From assembly GCA_016712035.1 (NCBI GenBank), contig JADJRT010000004.1, positions 186,001 through 250,000 of the forward strand: DNA of 64,000 nucleotides. The letters run 5' to 3'. Numbering within the stretch: position 1 is the first letter of the stretch; each line of letters starts with the position of its first letter. This document shows, piece after piece, positions 9,427-19,137 of this stretch. Position numbers and translations under genes: made by a program. The notes below the pieces were generated by a model that saw only the letters and a program-made list of their open reading frames with translations, was not told the DNA's origin and did not search any database. This DNA is from Flammeovirgaceae bacterium (lineage in GTDB: Bacteria; Bacteroidota; Bacteroidia; Cytophagales; Cyclobacteriaceae).

Positions 9427-10839
9427 ATGTTCGAGTTAGAGCTTTCGCATTCCATCCTTTTAGTTCTTTGTTTACTGGCTGCCTGCACCTTTGAATTCGT
9501 AAATGGATTTCATGACACAGCAAACGCGGTGGCCACCGTCATCTATACAAACACCCTTAAACCCTGGGTGGCGGTTATCTGGTCTGGTGCCTGGAATTTT
9601 CTAGGTGTATTTGCGGGTGGTATTGCCGTAGCCATGGGTATTGTCAATCTCTTGCCTGTTGAAACGTTGGTAGACCAGAATATAGCGCATAGCATTTCAA
9701 TGATAATGGCGCTTTTAGTAACCGCTATTTTTTGGAATCTTATAACCTGGTTTTTTGGAATACCCTGCTCCAGTTCGCATACCCTTATTGGTTCTATTTT
9801 AGGAGTGGGGCTAGCCTATTCGTTATTGCCAGAAGCAACCAGCGAGGCTGTGAATTGGGGCAAAGCCCAGGAAATTGGTTTATCGCTGCTCATATCACCG
9901 CTATTTGGCTTTTCGGTTACCATAATTTTGATGTATGTGCTACGAACAGCTACCCGAAAAACGGAAGCCGGAGATACCTTATTTAAAGAACCTAAGAAAA
10001 ATCAACCACCTCCGTTTTGGATTCGTTCTATATTATTCATTACATGCACGCTCGTTAGTTTCTTTCACGGTTCAAACGATGGCCAAAAAGGTGTTGGGTT
10101 GGTGATGTTAATCCTGATAGGCATTGTTCCCACCTACTTCGCCTTAAATGAAAACTATGCACCCGCTCAGATGCCGGCCTCGCTGGTTAAAATTGAGCAC
10201 GTAGTTAATTCCATAGATTCTACTTCCTTATCGAAACCCGATAAAATTAAACTGGCCGATGCCCGGACCATGAATTTGCGCTTACAAAAAACATTTTCGT
10301 CTCTGGGTGCCATTAACCAGATTCCAAAAGTAGAAAAATTCGAAGTGCGCAAAGATGTAATGCTTATGGACAGGCACTTAAACAGTTTAATCAAAAAGGA
10401 AGAAGTAAGAATCAGCGAAAGCGAAAAAAAGTTACTGAAGGACGAACTCAAATTAGTTCGTAAAGTAACAGACTACTCCCCCACCTGGGTTTTGTTTATG
10501 ATCTCTATTTCATTGGGAATAGGAACCATGGTTGGCTGGAAACGCATTGTAAAAACAGTGGGCGAAAAAATTGGTAAAGAACATCTTACCTACGCGCAAG
10601 GTGCCAGTGCAGAAATTGTGGCTGCCAGTACCATTGGACTTTCGACCTACTTTGGATTACCCGTTAGCACCACGCATGTATTGTCCTCAGGTATTGCGGG
10701 CAGTATGGTAGCGAGCAAGGGGGTAAAAAATCTTCAACCTGATACAGTCAGAAATATTTTGCTAGCCTGGTTTTTAACGCTACCCGTTGTAATGGTAATG
10801 GCCGGTACACTGTTTCTGGTGTTTCGATCCCTTTCGTGA
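9427..10839 (+). CDS. PiT-family inorganic phosphate transporter
   Basis: 470 aa, many hydrophobic segments. The two PiT signature repeats are clear: FVNGFHDTANAVATVIYT (about 23-40) and FFHGSNDGQKGVGLVML (about 213-229), plus SSSHTLIGSILG and the matching STTHVLSSGIAG in the C-terminal half (PF01384). It imports phosphate with H+ or Na+ across the inner membrane. A soluble central loop of about 120 residues (about 240-350) is charged and helical. Mono-cistronic, convergent with the helicase gene 9 bases away. It lies between two DNA-repair genes with no obvious functional link. Confidence 0.92.
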   Translation: MFELELSHSILLVLCLLAACTFEFVNGFHDTANAVATVIYTNTLKPWVAVIWSGAWNFLGVFAGGIAVAMGIVNLLPVETLVDQNIAHSISMIMALLVTAIFWNLITWFFGIPCSSSHTLIGSILGVGLAYSLLPEATSEAVNWGKAQEIGLSLLISPLFGFSVTIILMYVLRTATRKTEAGDTLFKEPKKNQPPPFWIRSILFITCTLVSFFHGSNDGQKGVGLVMLILIGIVPTYFALNENYAPAQMPASLVKIEHVVNSIDSTSLSKPDKIKLADARTMNLRLQKTFSSLGAINQIPKVEKFEVRKDVMLMDRHLNSLIKKEEVRISESEKKLLKDELKLVRKVTDYSPTWVLFMISISLGIGTMVGWKRIVKTVGEKIGKEHLTYAQGASAEIVAASTIGLSTYFGLPVSTTHVLSSGIAGSMVASKGVKNLQPDTVRNILLAWFLTLPVVMVMAGTLFLVFRSLS

Positions 10840-10848
10840 TTTTCCAGT

Positions 10849-13278
10849 CTACTCAAAATTTAATTGCATCCGCTTAATTCTGTCAGTAAGTTTTTCCGAA
10901 GTCAATTTTTCGCGTGTACGATCCACCATAATGGGGAAAGCAAAAGGTGTAGGCATTTTCGGTTCTGTTATAACAATTTTTTGATGTGCGATGCGATCTA
11001 GCGCCACATGCAACCGGGCTTCTTCCAATTGAAAGTCCATCACTTCTTCAAAAGCCTGTAACAACAAAAGGTTATTCGACTCGTATTCGTTAAATACATT
11101 GAAGAAAAGCTGAGCGGAAGATTGTAAATGTCGCTCCTTTATTTTTTGACCGGGTAGTCCTTTGAAGATCAATCCCGAAATAGCGGCAATATCCCGGAAT
11201 TTTCTTCTGGCCATTTCCGTAGAATTAATACTTGCCTGAATATCATGCATCAGATTTTCGCTTCCCAGTACATTAGTTTCGATCGCCTCATAAATGGGTA
11301 TTTCCTGATCGGATAATAACTCAAAGCCATAATCGTTCATGGCGATGGAAAAAGTAATAGGTGTTGCTTGCGAAATCCTGTAGGCAATCAAGGCAGCCAT
11401 ACCCTCGTGTACAAACCGGCCTTCAAAAGGATACATAACCACATGGTATCCTTCGGAGGTATGGAAATATTCCACCAGACATTCATTTCGCTTTGGCAGA
11501 TACGAACGTTGCTGTTGCAAATCCATTAACGGTCTCAGAAAACGCATCTCGTCATCAGTTTCATGATGCCGGGCGGCTTCATCGATTTTAACTCTGATCA
11601 TTTCACTCATCTGAGAAGAAAGCGGCATTCGGCCACCTTGCCAGGAAGGAACCTTACCCGATTTCTTTTTACTCTTTCGCACATGCGCCTCCATCTCCTT
11701 TATGCGAACCAACTCCAGACTTTGGCCGGCAAACCAAATCACATCGCCAATATTGAGGCTTGAAATAAAATATTCTTCAATGGTACCCAAATATTTACCT
11801 GTAACATACTTCACATGTAAAAGATTGTCGCCCACGATAGTGCCAATAGAAAGTCTGTGTTTCAAAGCAATGCGATTGTTCTCTACTTTATAAATTCCTT
11901 GTTCAACAATTACTTTTCTGTATTCATTATAGGCTGTGAGGGCCTCCCCGCCTGTGGTAATAAAACTTAAAACCCAACGCCATTCATCATCAGTAATGGA
12001 AGAATAACTTGTTGTAGTTCTAATCTCGGGTAAAATTTCTTCTGGTTTAAACCCATCAGAAACTGCCAGCGTGATCAGGTATTGAATCAGCACATCAAAG
12101 GATCGTAAATAAGGAACGCGATCTTCAACAATCTTTCGATTAATACCTTCACGTAAAGCGGCTGCCTCTGTTAACTCAAGTGTATTGGTTGGTAAAAAAT
12201 ATATTCTGCTTACCGCACCGGGCTGATGACCGCTTCGGCCAGCTCTTTGTAAAAAACGCGCAACTCCTTTTGGGCTGCCCACTTGTATAACCGTTTCCAC
12301 GGGTCGGAAGTCAACTCCTAAGTCGAGGCTGGAGGTACACACAACGGCTTTCAGTTTGCCAGCATGTAACTGATCTTCTACCCAATCGCGAATTTCTTTG
12401 CTTATAGAACCATGGTGCATGGCAATCAATCCGGATAACTCCGGAGCCATTTCCAAAATTTTCTGATACCAGATCTCTGCAAAAGACCGCGTGTTGGTAA
12501 AGAGGAGCGTGCTGTTACTTGATTTGATTATCGGAATAACTTTATCGAGCAACTGAATGCCCAGGTGACCCGACCAGGGTAACCGTTCCACTTCATCAGG
12601 AAAAATTGAGACTACCTCAATCTTCTTCTCGATATCGGCTTTTACGATTCGCATGCTTTTCTTGTCTAGTGCGTTGCCTACTAAAATCTGTAAGGACTGT
12701 TCCATGTTACCGATGGTCGCGGATATTCCCCACACTTTTAAATTTGGCGATAATGACTTTAAACGGGAAAGAGCCAACTCCATAAGTACACCGCGCTTCG
12801 AGCCAAGCAAATCATGCCATTCATCCACCACAATAGTTTGCAGATCAGAAAAATAGGTTGCATAATTTTTCTGAGAAAGAAGAAGATGAAGACTTTCAGG
12901 TGTTGTGATTAAAAAATCAGGTGGCTTTTCCTTTTGTTTAGCACGTTCGCGGGTAGACGTATCACCACTCCGTACACCTATCTGCCATTTAGTTTTCAAT
13001 CCATCATTGGCGCGCGTGGCCGACCACTCAATCTCTTTGGCCAAGGCACGAATGGGTGTGATCCAGATTGCTTTTGGGCCGACATTCTTAAATTCCTTTA
13101 AATTGGTCTCAAGAAAAATAGGAACAAGCAATGAATACGTTTTACCACTGCCCGTAGGCGCATTAACCAAACCGCTTTGACCCGACCACAAACTTTGCCA
13201 TGTATCTACCTGAAATGGAAAGGGGGTCCATCCCTGCTGCTCAAACCAATTCTTACCCTTTTCGAGATTGTCAACCAT
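10849..13278 (-). CDS. Ligase-associated DNA damage response DEXH-box helicase (Lhr-like)
   Basis: 809 aa from the ATG at 13278 (MVDNLEKGKNWFEQQGW). The frame is open 19 codons further upstream, but that stretch looks like promoter sequence. Motifs: Walker A APTGSGKTYS (about 40-50), TTPESLHLLLS, DEXH box VVDEWHDLLG (about 148-157), GISATIGNM, and motif VI QRAGRSGHQPG. The C-terminal half is the Lhr winged-helix/DEAD_assoc region. This subfamily co-occurs with ATP-dependent DNA ligase, an SNM1-like exonuclease and PdeM (known association), and PdeM is near at 8.6-9.2 kb. The ligase and exonuclease are not in this window. Divergent from the MerR gene with 68 bases between. Confidence 0.9.
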   Translation of the reverse strand: MVDNLEKGKNWFEQQGWTPFPFQVDTWQSLWSGQSGLVNAPTGSGKTYSLLVPIFLETNLKEFKNVGPKAIWITPIRALAKEIEWSATRANDGLKTKWQIGVRSGDTSTRERAKQKEKPPDFLITTPESLHLLLSQKNYATYFSDLQTIVVDEWHDLLGSKRGVLMELALSRLKSLSPNLKVWGISATIGNMEQSLQILVGNALDKKSMRIVKADIEKKIEVVSIFPDEVERLPWSGHLGIQLLDKVIPIIKSSNSTLLFTNTRSFAEIWYQKILEMAPELSGLIAMHHGSISKEIRDWVEDQLHAGKLKAVVCTSSLDLGVDFRPVETVIQVGSPKGVARFLQRAGRSGHQPGAVSRIYFLPTNTLELTEAAALREGINRKIVEDRVPYLRSFDVLIQYLITLAVSDGFKPEEILPEIRTTTSYSSITDDEWRWVLSFITTGGEALTAYNEYRKVIVEQGIYKVENNRIALKHRLSIGTIVGDNLLHVKYVTGKYLGTIEEYFISSLNIGDVIWFAGQSLELVRIKEMEAHVRKSKKKSGKVPSWQGGRMPLSSQMSEMIRVKIDEAARHHETDDEMRFLRPLMDLQQQRSYLPKRNECLVEYFHTSEGYHVVMYPFEGRFVHEGMAALIAYRISQATPITFSIAMNDYGFELLSDQEIPIYEAIETNVLGSENLMHDIQASINSTEMARRKFRDIAAISGLIFKGLPGQKIKERHLQSSAQLFFNVFNEYESNNLLLLQAFEEVMDFQLEEARLHVALDRIAHQKIVITEPKMPTPFAFPIMVDRTREKLTSEKLTDRIKRMQLNFE

Positions 13279-13346
13279 CCAAACTAAAATTAATGTAAAA
13301 TAACATTTTTGAGTTGGCAGTGTTAATTTGAGCATTAATAGCCACT

Positions 13347-14229
13347 ATGGGAAAGTACTCAATTAAAGAGCTTGAAAAACTCTCTGGAATAAAAGCACAT
13401 ACCATTCGTATTTGGGAGAAGCGCCATCACCTCGTAGCACCTCAGCGAACCGATACTAATATCCGATACTATTCTGATGAGGATTTGAAGAAAATCATCA
13501 ATGTATCGGCATTAAATAATCATGGTATTAAAATTTCTAAGATTGTTGAGTTGTCCCCTGATGAAATCAACCAACAGGTTTCGGAATTAAGTAATGCAAC
13601 CAACAGCAATGAACTCTATATAGATCAATTAGTAATCGCTATGATCGATCTGGAGGAGGAACAATTTGACAAAATACTCTCTGGCCTGGTACTCAAATTT
13701 GGTTTCGAAAAAAACGGTAACCGAAATCATTTATCCTTTCCTTGAGAAAATTGGGATTTTGTGGCTGACCAATCACATTACCCCATCTCAGGAGCATTTC
13801 ATTTCGAACTTAATACGGCAAAAAATGCTGGTGGCAATTGATGGTTTATCCCTCGCTCCGAAATCAGCACCCAAAGCAATTCTTTATCTTCCAGAGAATG
13901 AATTACACGAATTAAGCCTGCTTTTCTTCCACTACCTGGCCAAAAAAACAGGACTGCGAACCTATTACCTTGGCCAATCTGTGCCATTCAAAGATTTGAA
14001 ATCGGTCGTTGAACAGTATAAAGCAGATATAATCGTTACGGCCCTAACCAGCGGCCCTTCAGCCACCATGATGCAAGCCTATCTGAATAGACTAAGCACC
14101 GAGTTCGCATCAATCAAGATATTTGTTACCGGATATGCCTTAAAAAAGGTAAAACCAGAATATCCTGCAAATATTACTTTTTTCGATAACGCCCTGATTT
14201 TTAAGGAATTACTGAACGCTAGCATTTGA
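13347..14229 (+). CDS. CarH/LitR-like MerR regulator with B12-binding-type domain; one frame break
   Basis: About 293 aa when 13347 to about 13705 and about 13705 to 14229 are joined. The N-terminus is a MerR helix-turn-helix: YSIKELEKLSGIKAHTIRIW (about 4-23), with RYYSDEDL. The C-terminal half is a four-helix bundle plus Rossmann-like cobalamin-binding fold. WLTNHITPSQEH fits the W-x9-EH motif and ELHELS resembles E-x-H-x-x-G of CarH, with the final Gly replaced by Ser. CarH proteins are adenosylcobalamin photoreceptors that repress carotenoid genes in the dark (known). The break is an A run (seven A near 13709-13715 where six restore the frame). The next gene is an ECF sigma factor, then crtI. 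Confidence 0.82.
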
Positions 14230-14230
14230 T

Positions 14231-14323
14231 TGTTTAACTTTATTAATTTTTTGTTAGACATTATTTTGGTATAATCAGGTAGTTGGCTATTTTTGTTTAA
14301 CAATAACAAATAAACGTTAAACA
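14231..14323. promoter_or_regulatory. Octamer repeats upstream of the ECF sigma gene (candidate MerR operator)
   Basis: TGTTTAAC occurs at 14231-14238 and again at 14294-14301. The second copy forms a perfect inverted repeat with GTTAAACA at 14316-14323 (14-base spacer), ending one base before the ATG of the sigma gene. A TATAAT (14270-14275) lies between. The placement fits an operator for the upstream CarH-like regulator. This is inference from position and symmetry only. Confidence 0.4.
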
Positions 14324-14324
14324 T

Positions 14325-14828
14325 ATGAAAGCAACCGAGTTTGATCTTCAATTAGCTACTCTACGCCCCACGTTAAGAACGTTTACCCGTAGATTTACAA
14401 GAGACAGAGATGAATCTTTAGATCTTGTGCAAGACACTATTCTTAAAGCACTTACTTATAGAAATAAATTCCGTGAAGACACCAACCTAAAAGGCTGGTT
14501 GTTCACAATCATGCGTAACACCTACATCAATAATTACCGAAAAGTACAACGAGCCAAAACATCCCACGATAATACCAAGGATCTCTATTTTCTTAATGTA
14601 GAAGATACACATACATTCAATAGACCTGAGGAAAGTTTTGAATTTAAGGAGGTTTGGCGCAATGTAAATGCACTCAAGGACGAGTTATTAATGCCCTTTA
14701 AAATGCATACATCGGGTTATAAATACCATGAAATAGCAGATCAATTAAATATTCCAATTGGAACGGTAAAAAATAGGATCTTCCACGCTCGAAAAGAGAT
14801 TCAACGAAATTTAGCCGGCTATCAATAG
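14325..14828 (+). CDS. ECF-type RNA polymerase sigma factor of the carotenoid cluster
   Basis: 167 aa. Sigma region 2 is DESLDLVQDTILKAL (about 28-42) with GWLFTIMRNTYINNYRK (about 57-73). Region 4 is YHEIADQLNIPIGTVKNRIF (about 128-147), the helix-turn-helix that reads the -35 element. There is no region 3, which is typical of ECF factors. The position between a CarH/LitR-like regulator and crtI parallels the LitR-LitS pairs that couple light to carotenoid synthesis in other bacteria (known elsewhere, inferred here). No membrane anti-sigma gene is adjacent. Confidence 0.88.
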   Translation: MKATEFDLQLATLRPTLRTFTRRFTRDRDESLDLVQDTILKALTYRNKFREDTNLKGWLFTIMRNTYINNYRKVQRAKTSHDNTKDLYFLNVEDTHTFNRPEESFEFKEVWRNVNALKDELLMPFKMHTSGYKYHEIADQLNIPIGTVKNRIFHARKEIQRNLAGYQ

Positions 14829-14876
14829 CATCACTTTCCAGTTGAAGAAACCGCTTCTATTGTTTAAAATCGTAAA

Positions 14877-16349
14877 ATGAAAAAAATAGCGGTTATCGGT
14901 GCGGGCTTTGCAGGACTTTCGGCAGCTACATGTTTGGCAAAAGAAGGGTACGATGTAACTCTGCTCGAAAAAAATAGTAGCCCTGGAGGACGAGCCAGAA
15001 AATTTGAATCAAACGGTTTTACTTTTGATATGGGCCCTAGTTGGTACTGGATGCCCGATGTATTTGAAAAGTACTTTCAACTCTTTGGTAAAACCGTTGC
15101 TGATTATTATGAATTAGAGCGTCTTTCTCCCTCTTATAGAATCTACTTTGACAAGAATGACTTTCTAGACATTCCCGCAGGGGTAGAACCGTTATGTCAA
15201 CTTTTTGAATCGCTAGAGCCAGGAAGTTCGACCCATTTACTCCGATTCCTTGAAGAAGGCAAATTCAAATATGAACTTGGCATTAATAACTTAGTATACA
15301 AACCAGGTCTTGCACTAAACGAATTCGCAGATCTTAAACTCCTGGCCGGGATCTTAAAGCTTCACGTATTTCAATCTGTTTCCAGCTATGTGCGCAAATT
15401 TTTTAATGAACCCCGTATCATTCAATTGCTGGAGTTTCCTGTTCTTTTTTTAGGAGCCACGGCACAAAAAACTCCGGCCCTTTATTCTTTAATGAACTAT
15501 GCCGACATGGCTCTCGGCACCTGGTATCCTAAAGGCGGTATGCATAAAATTATTGAAGGGTTAACTGCACTTGCCCGGGAACAAGGAGTAAAGTTTGAAT
15601 TTAATAGTGAAGTGAGTTCTTTTACGATAGATGAGAATCGTATTAGTGAGGTTATCGTAAACGGACAGCCGAAAAAATTCGATTATGTAGTGGCCGGTGC
15701 CGATTATCATCATGTTGAGCAAACCATGCTCCCTAAATCCCATCGCAGATACAAAGAATCGTATTGGGAGAAGCGATCGATGGCACCTTCCAGCCTAATT
15801 TTTTATTTAGGTTTAAATAAAAAATTAGCGGGTTTGCTTCACCATACATTATTCTTTGATGAAGATTTTTCGATTCATGCCCGGGAAATCTACGAAGATC
15901 CAAAGTGGCCCACGTCTCCTCAATTTTACGTTTCATGCCCATCACAAACTGACCCTACCGCAGCCCCAGCCGGTTGCGAAAATATTTTTATTCTTATACC
16001 GGTTGCCCCGGGATTACAGGATGAAGAATCAATAAGAGAAAAATATTACGATTTAGTAATGGCAAGGTTTGAAAGAATTATAGGCGAATCCATTCGCAAT
16101 CACGTAGTTTTTAAAAGGAGCTATGCCCATAATGATTTTATTTCCGATTATAACGCTTTTAAAGGGAATGCATATGGTTTGGCTAACACAATACTTCAAA
16201 CTGCCCATTTTAAACCCTCTATCTTAAACAAAAAGGTGAAAAATCTGTTTTATACAGGCCAACTAACTGTACCCGGCCCAGGAGTTCCTCCTTCTTTGAT
16301 CTCCGGGCAAGTTGTTGCGGCTCAACTTATAAAAAGAGATAGGGATTAA
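14877..16349 (+). CDS. crtI: Phytoene desaturase CrtI
   Basis: 490 aa FAD-dependent oxidoreductase. The N-terminal dinucleotide fold is VIGAGFAGLSAATCLAKEGY (about 5-24) followed by GGRARKFESNGFTFDMGPSW. The C-terminal CrtI signature is NLFYTGQLTVPGPGVPPSLI. It converts phytoene to lycopene at the membrane by four desaturations (family knowledge). It is followed 65 bases later by crtB. TGTTTAAA at 14861-14868 lies 8 bases before the ATG. A second, diverged paralogue (CrtD-type) is in cluster 2 at 42.3 kb. Confidence 0.93.
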   Translation: MKKIAVIGAGFAGLSAATCLAKEGYDVTLLEKNSSPGGRARKFESNGFTFDMGPSWYWMPDVFEKYFQLFGKTVADYYELERLSPSYRIYFDKNDFLDIPAGVEPLCQLFESLEPGSSTHLLRFLEEGKFKYELGINNLVYKPGLALNEFADLKLLAGILKLHVFQSVSSYVRKFFNEPRIIQLLEFPVLFLGATAQKTPALYSLMNYADMALGTWYPKGGMHKIIEGLTALAREQGVKFEFNSEVSSFTIDENRISEVIVNGQPKKFDYVVAGADYHHVEQTMLPKSHRRYKESYWEKRSMAPSSLIFYLGLNKKLAGLLHHTLFFDEDFSIHAREIYEDPKWPTSPQFYVSCPSQTDPTAAPAGCENIFILIPVAPGLQDEESIREKYYDLVMARFERIIGESIRNHVVFKRSYAHNDFISDYNAFKGNAYGLANTILQTAHFKPSILNKKVKNLFYTGQLTVPGPGVPPSLISGQVVAAQLIKRDRD

Positions 16350-16414
16350 ATTGGACAGGCGGTAAGCAAATTTAGTAGATTCTTTATTAGTTTAAGATTA
16401 AAGGAATAGGCCAA

Positions 16415-17254
16415 ATGAGTAAAGAACTTTTCGATAAAGTCTCATTAAAATGCAGCAAGATTACTACACGCATGTATAGTACATCGTTCTCGCTGGGTAT
16501 TCGCTGTTTGCAAAAAGAAATGCGAGGCCCTATTTACTCTATTTATGGATTGGTCCGTTTTGCAGACGAAATTGTTGATACCTTTGATGATTATGATAAG
16601 GCCGCATTTCTCGACAGATTTAAAAAAGACACGCATTAAGCTATCACGGACAAGATAAGTCTTAATCCTATTCTCCATAGCTTTCAAAAAACAGTTACTA
16701 GTTTTAAGATAGAAGTTGAATTGGTTGATCAATTTCTAAAAAGCATGGAAATGGATCTTGCACTAACCACGTATGATCAAAAAGGTATTGAAGAGTATAT
16801 TTTAGGATCCGCTGAAGTGGTTGGTCTTATGTGCTTACGAGTGTTTTGTAAAGGCGATGAAACGATGTATCAGCAGCTGAAGCCCGCGGCCATGAAACTC
16901 GGCTCGGCCTTCCAAAAAATAAATTTTCTTAGAGATTTAAATGCCGATTATAACGGGATGGGTCGTAGCTACTTTCCGGGTGTTGACTTAACAGACTTTA
17001 ACGAACAAACGAAGAGTCAAATTGAAGAGGATATCGCGAAGGACTTTCACGATGGGTATTTAGGAATTAAGCAACTACCACGTTCAGCACGCTTTGGGGT
17101 ATATGTAGCCTATCTTTACTACATGGCTCTTTTCGAAAAAATTAAGAATACCCCTAGCCACATTATTTTAACCAACCGTATTCGTGTTCGTAATAGGCGC
17201 AAACTCACCATTCTCGCCTACTCGTATGTAAAGCATCAACTTAACCTGTTATAA
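16415..17254 (+). CDS. crtB: Phytoene synthase CrtB, interrupted by an in-frame TAA
   Basis: The 279-codon frame is continuous from ATG 16415 to the stop at 17254 except for a TAA at 16637-16639 (codon 75). Both sides are in the same frame, so no indel is involved. Before it: YGLVRFADEIVDTFDD, the first Asp-rich motif. After it: AFQKINFLRDLNADYNGMGR with the second Asp-rich motif and RSYFPGVDL. Phytoene synthase condenses two GGPP to phytoene, the first committed carotenoid step. The context KKDTH-stop-AI fits loss of a Glu, Lys or Gln codon by one substitution. A re-start at ATG 16745 would lack the first Asp motif and be inactive. Next gene idi starts right after the stop. Confidence 0.88.
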
Positions 17255-17773
17255 ATGGAACAGGTAATTTTAGTAAATGAAAAAGACGAAGAAATCGGGT
17301 TTATGGAAAAGCTGGAGGCCCACCAAAAGGGTCTACTCCATAGGGCATTTTCTATATTGATTTTTAACACCAAAGGAGAAATGCTAATACACCAGCGGGC
17401 CAAGACAAAGTACCACAGTGGTGAGCTATGGACAAATGCTTGTTGCAGCCATCCAAAGGCTGGAGAAACAATTGAAGCAGCCGGACACCGAAAGCTACTT
17501 CAGGAAATGGGGATTAGCTGCCACCTAACCTATTCACATAAATTCATTTATCGAATTGAATTGGACAACGGCTTAACAGAATATGAATGGGATCATGTTT
17601 TAATTGGAAGCTACGATGCTGACCCTATATGCAATCCTGAAGAGGTACAAGCCTGGAAGTATCAATCACTCGAAATTATAAAAGCAGATGCCACAAAACA
17701 TCCGGATAGATACACAAGTTGGTTTAAGATTATCTTACAACAACCTGAGCTTTCAAAATCGTTAAATCCCTAA
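17255..17773 (+). CDS. idi: Isopentenyl-diphosphate delta-isomerase, type I
   Basis: 172 aa Nudix-fold enzyme that interconverts IPP and DMAPP, feeding the carotenoid pathway. It shows LLHRAFSILIFN (about 27-38), the catalytic Cys motif TNACCSHP (about 65-72), the Nudix-like GETIEAAGHRKLLQEMGI, and EYEWDHVLIG with the catalytic Glu (about 109-118). The ATG follows the crtB stop codon directly, so the two are co-transcribed. The 3' end overlaps the convergent porin gene by about 12 bases. Confidence 0.94.
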   Translation: MEQVILVNEKDEEIGFMEKLEAHQKGLLHRAFSILIFNTKGEMLIHQRAKTKYHSGELWTNACCSHPKAGETIEAAGHRKLLQEMGISCHLTYSHKFIYRIELDNGLTEYEWDHVLIGSYDADPICNPEEVQAWKYQSLEIIKADATKHPDRYTSWFKIILQQPELSKSLNP

Positions 17774-19032
17774 CTCTATTTGAAAAACAGCCGACCAATA
17801 CGCATCTGTGAATGAATTCAATTTTAAATCGGTCTGTTCTGTGTACATAATACCACCCTGTACTTTCAATCGATGCCCCATCAGGTATTTAGTAACTCCT
17901 AACTCGTAATTCTCAACTTGATTATTCAATGATGCTGTTGTTGCAGCGGGGTTATCATATAAATCTGAAGATGGTTTGGTAGTGGCATAACGGCCCGCAA
18001 TCTCAACGTTGTTTTAAAAAGGTAACTCATTTGCGACATTACCCCAAAGCCTGTATAAATGGCACTAAACTGCGAGGAATTATCTGGGTTAATTGTGATT
18101 GGATTCTCGGCAGTTCGGTTCATAAATTCTGAATACCAAGCCCACCCTTTGTATTTTGAAAGTAAGTCAACTTCAAAAGCATTCATAGAGCGATTTTCGT
18201 ATAAATCGTTACCTAGTTGCCCCGCCTCGCGCAATGCTCTTTCATTATGCGAATACGTGGTGGCTAAAGAAACTTTTAACGTTTTTTCGCGGGCTAAATC
18301 ACCTTCTACATAATCATTTTCTTCTGTAAATTGGCCAAACGGCAAGAACTCAATTCGGCCTGTTGTAGCAAGTCCACTATTTGAAAGAATGGCATTCCTA
18401 CCTTCTCCTGAAGTTACTGCCCCCCGCAAAATCAAATACTTGGTAGTATAGTGTGCAAAAAAACCAAAGTCACGGTCTATTGTAAAATTTGCATTTACAA
18501 TTGATCGATCATAAAACTGTTGATCGCCTGACGAAACTACCCGTTGTCTGTTCCCCGGGAGTTTTGTCTGACCAAAGCCTAAACGCAATCTTGGGTTGGG
18601 ATTATAATAGATAATCGCATCACGAACTACATTCGGACTTGAATTGACTTTTGAATTATCAAAACCGCGCCAATCCATATCTCCACGGGAGAAAGATAAT
18701 TGTATATAGTAGGTTAGTTTTGGATTGTATACAAAGCCCGTGAACTTCATCCTCAATCGTCTTACGCGAAACTCAAAGGATTCAGGCGTTAGATCTGTAT
18801 CAGTTTTGCTGGAGTACATAGCCCGGTTTTGCATTCGAAATTGAAAATTAAGTGAGAACAAACTATCTGTTGTGACTAGACCAACTCCCTTGCCTTTTCT
18901 TGCATAGGTTTGAATACCCAATTTCGAATCTTGCGCTAATCCCGGAAAGGAAACCAACATGAGAAGTAAAACAAGAAAGAAATTTTTTCTACTACCAGAA
19001 ACTGGAGCTTGAACGAAATAAGAAGTAATCAT
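17762..19032 (-). CDS. OprO/OprP-type phosphate-selective porin; one frame break
   Basis: About 423 aa when 18015-19032 and 17762-18015 are joined. It has a signal peptide ending SFPGLAQ and then the porin_O_P pattern (PF07396): FQFRMQNRAMY, FRVRRLRMKFTGFVYNPKL, YYNPNPRLRLGFGQTKLPGN, DRDFGFFAHY. The C-terminal strands continue in the other frame (VEIAGRYATTKPSSDLYDN to FQIELGI). The break is in an A run near 18014 (four A where five restore the frame). It is probably an outer-membrane channel for anions such as phosphate. It is unrelated to the PiT gene by position. Confidence 0.82.
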
Positions 19033-19137
19033 AATAAATTGGAGTTTGGCAAAATTATGGAAATAATGCCAAATTGTTGACTACTTAATAGTTAGTTAAC
19101 CTAACTGAAGTGCCTGCAGAATTTTTAGCGGTGGACT

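Noticed and set aside
16415..16639. Short 74-aa truncated CrtB as a separate gene
   Set aside because: The downstream part continues in the same frame with the rest of phytoene synthase, so it is one gene with a stop codon.
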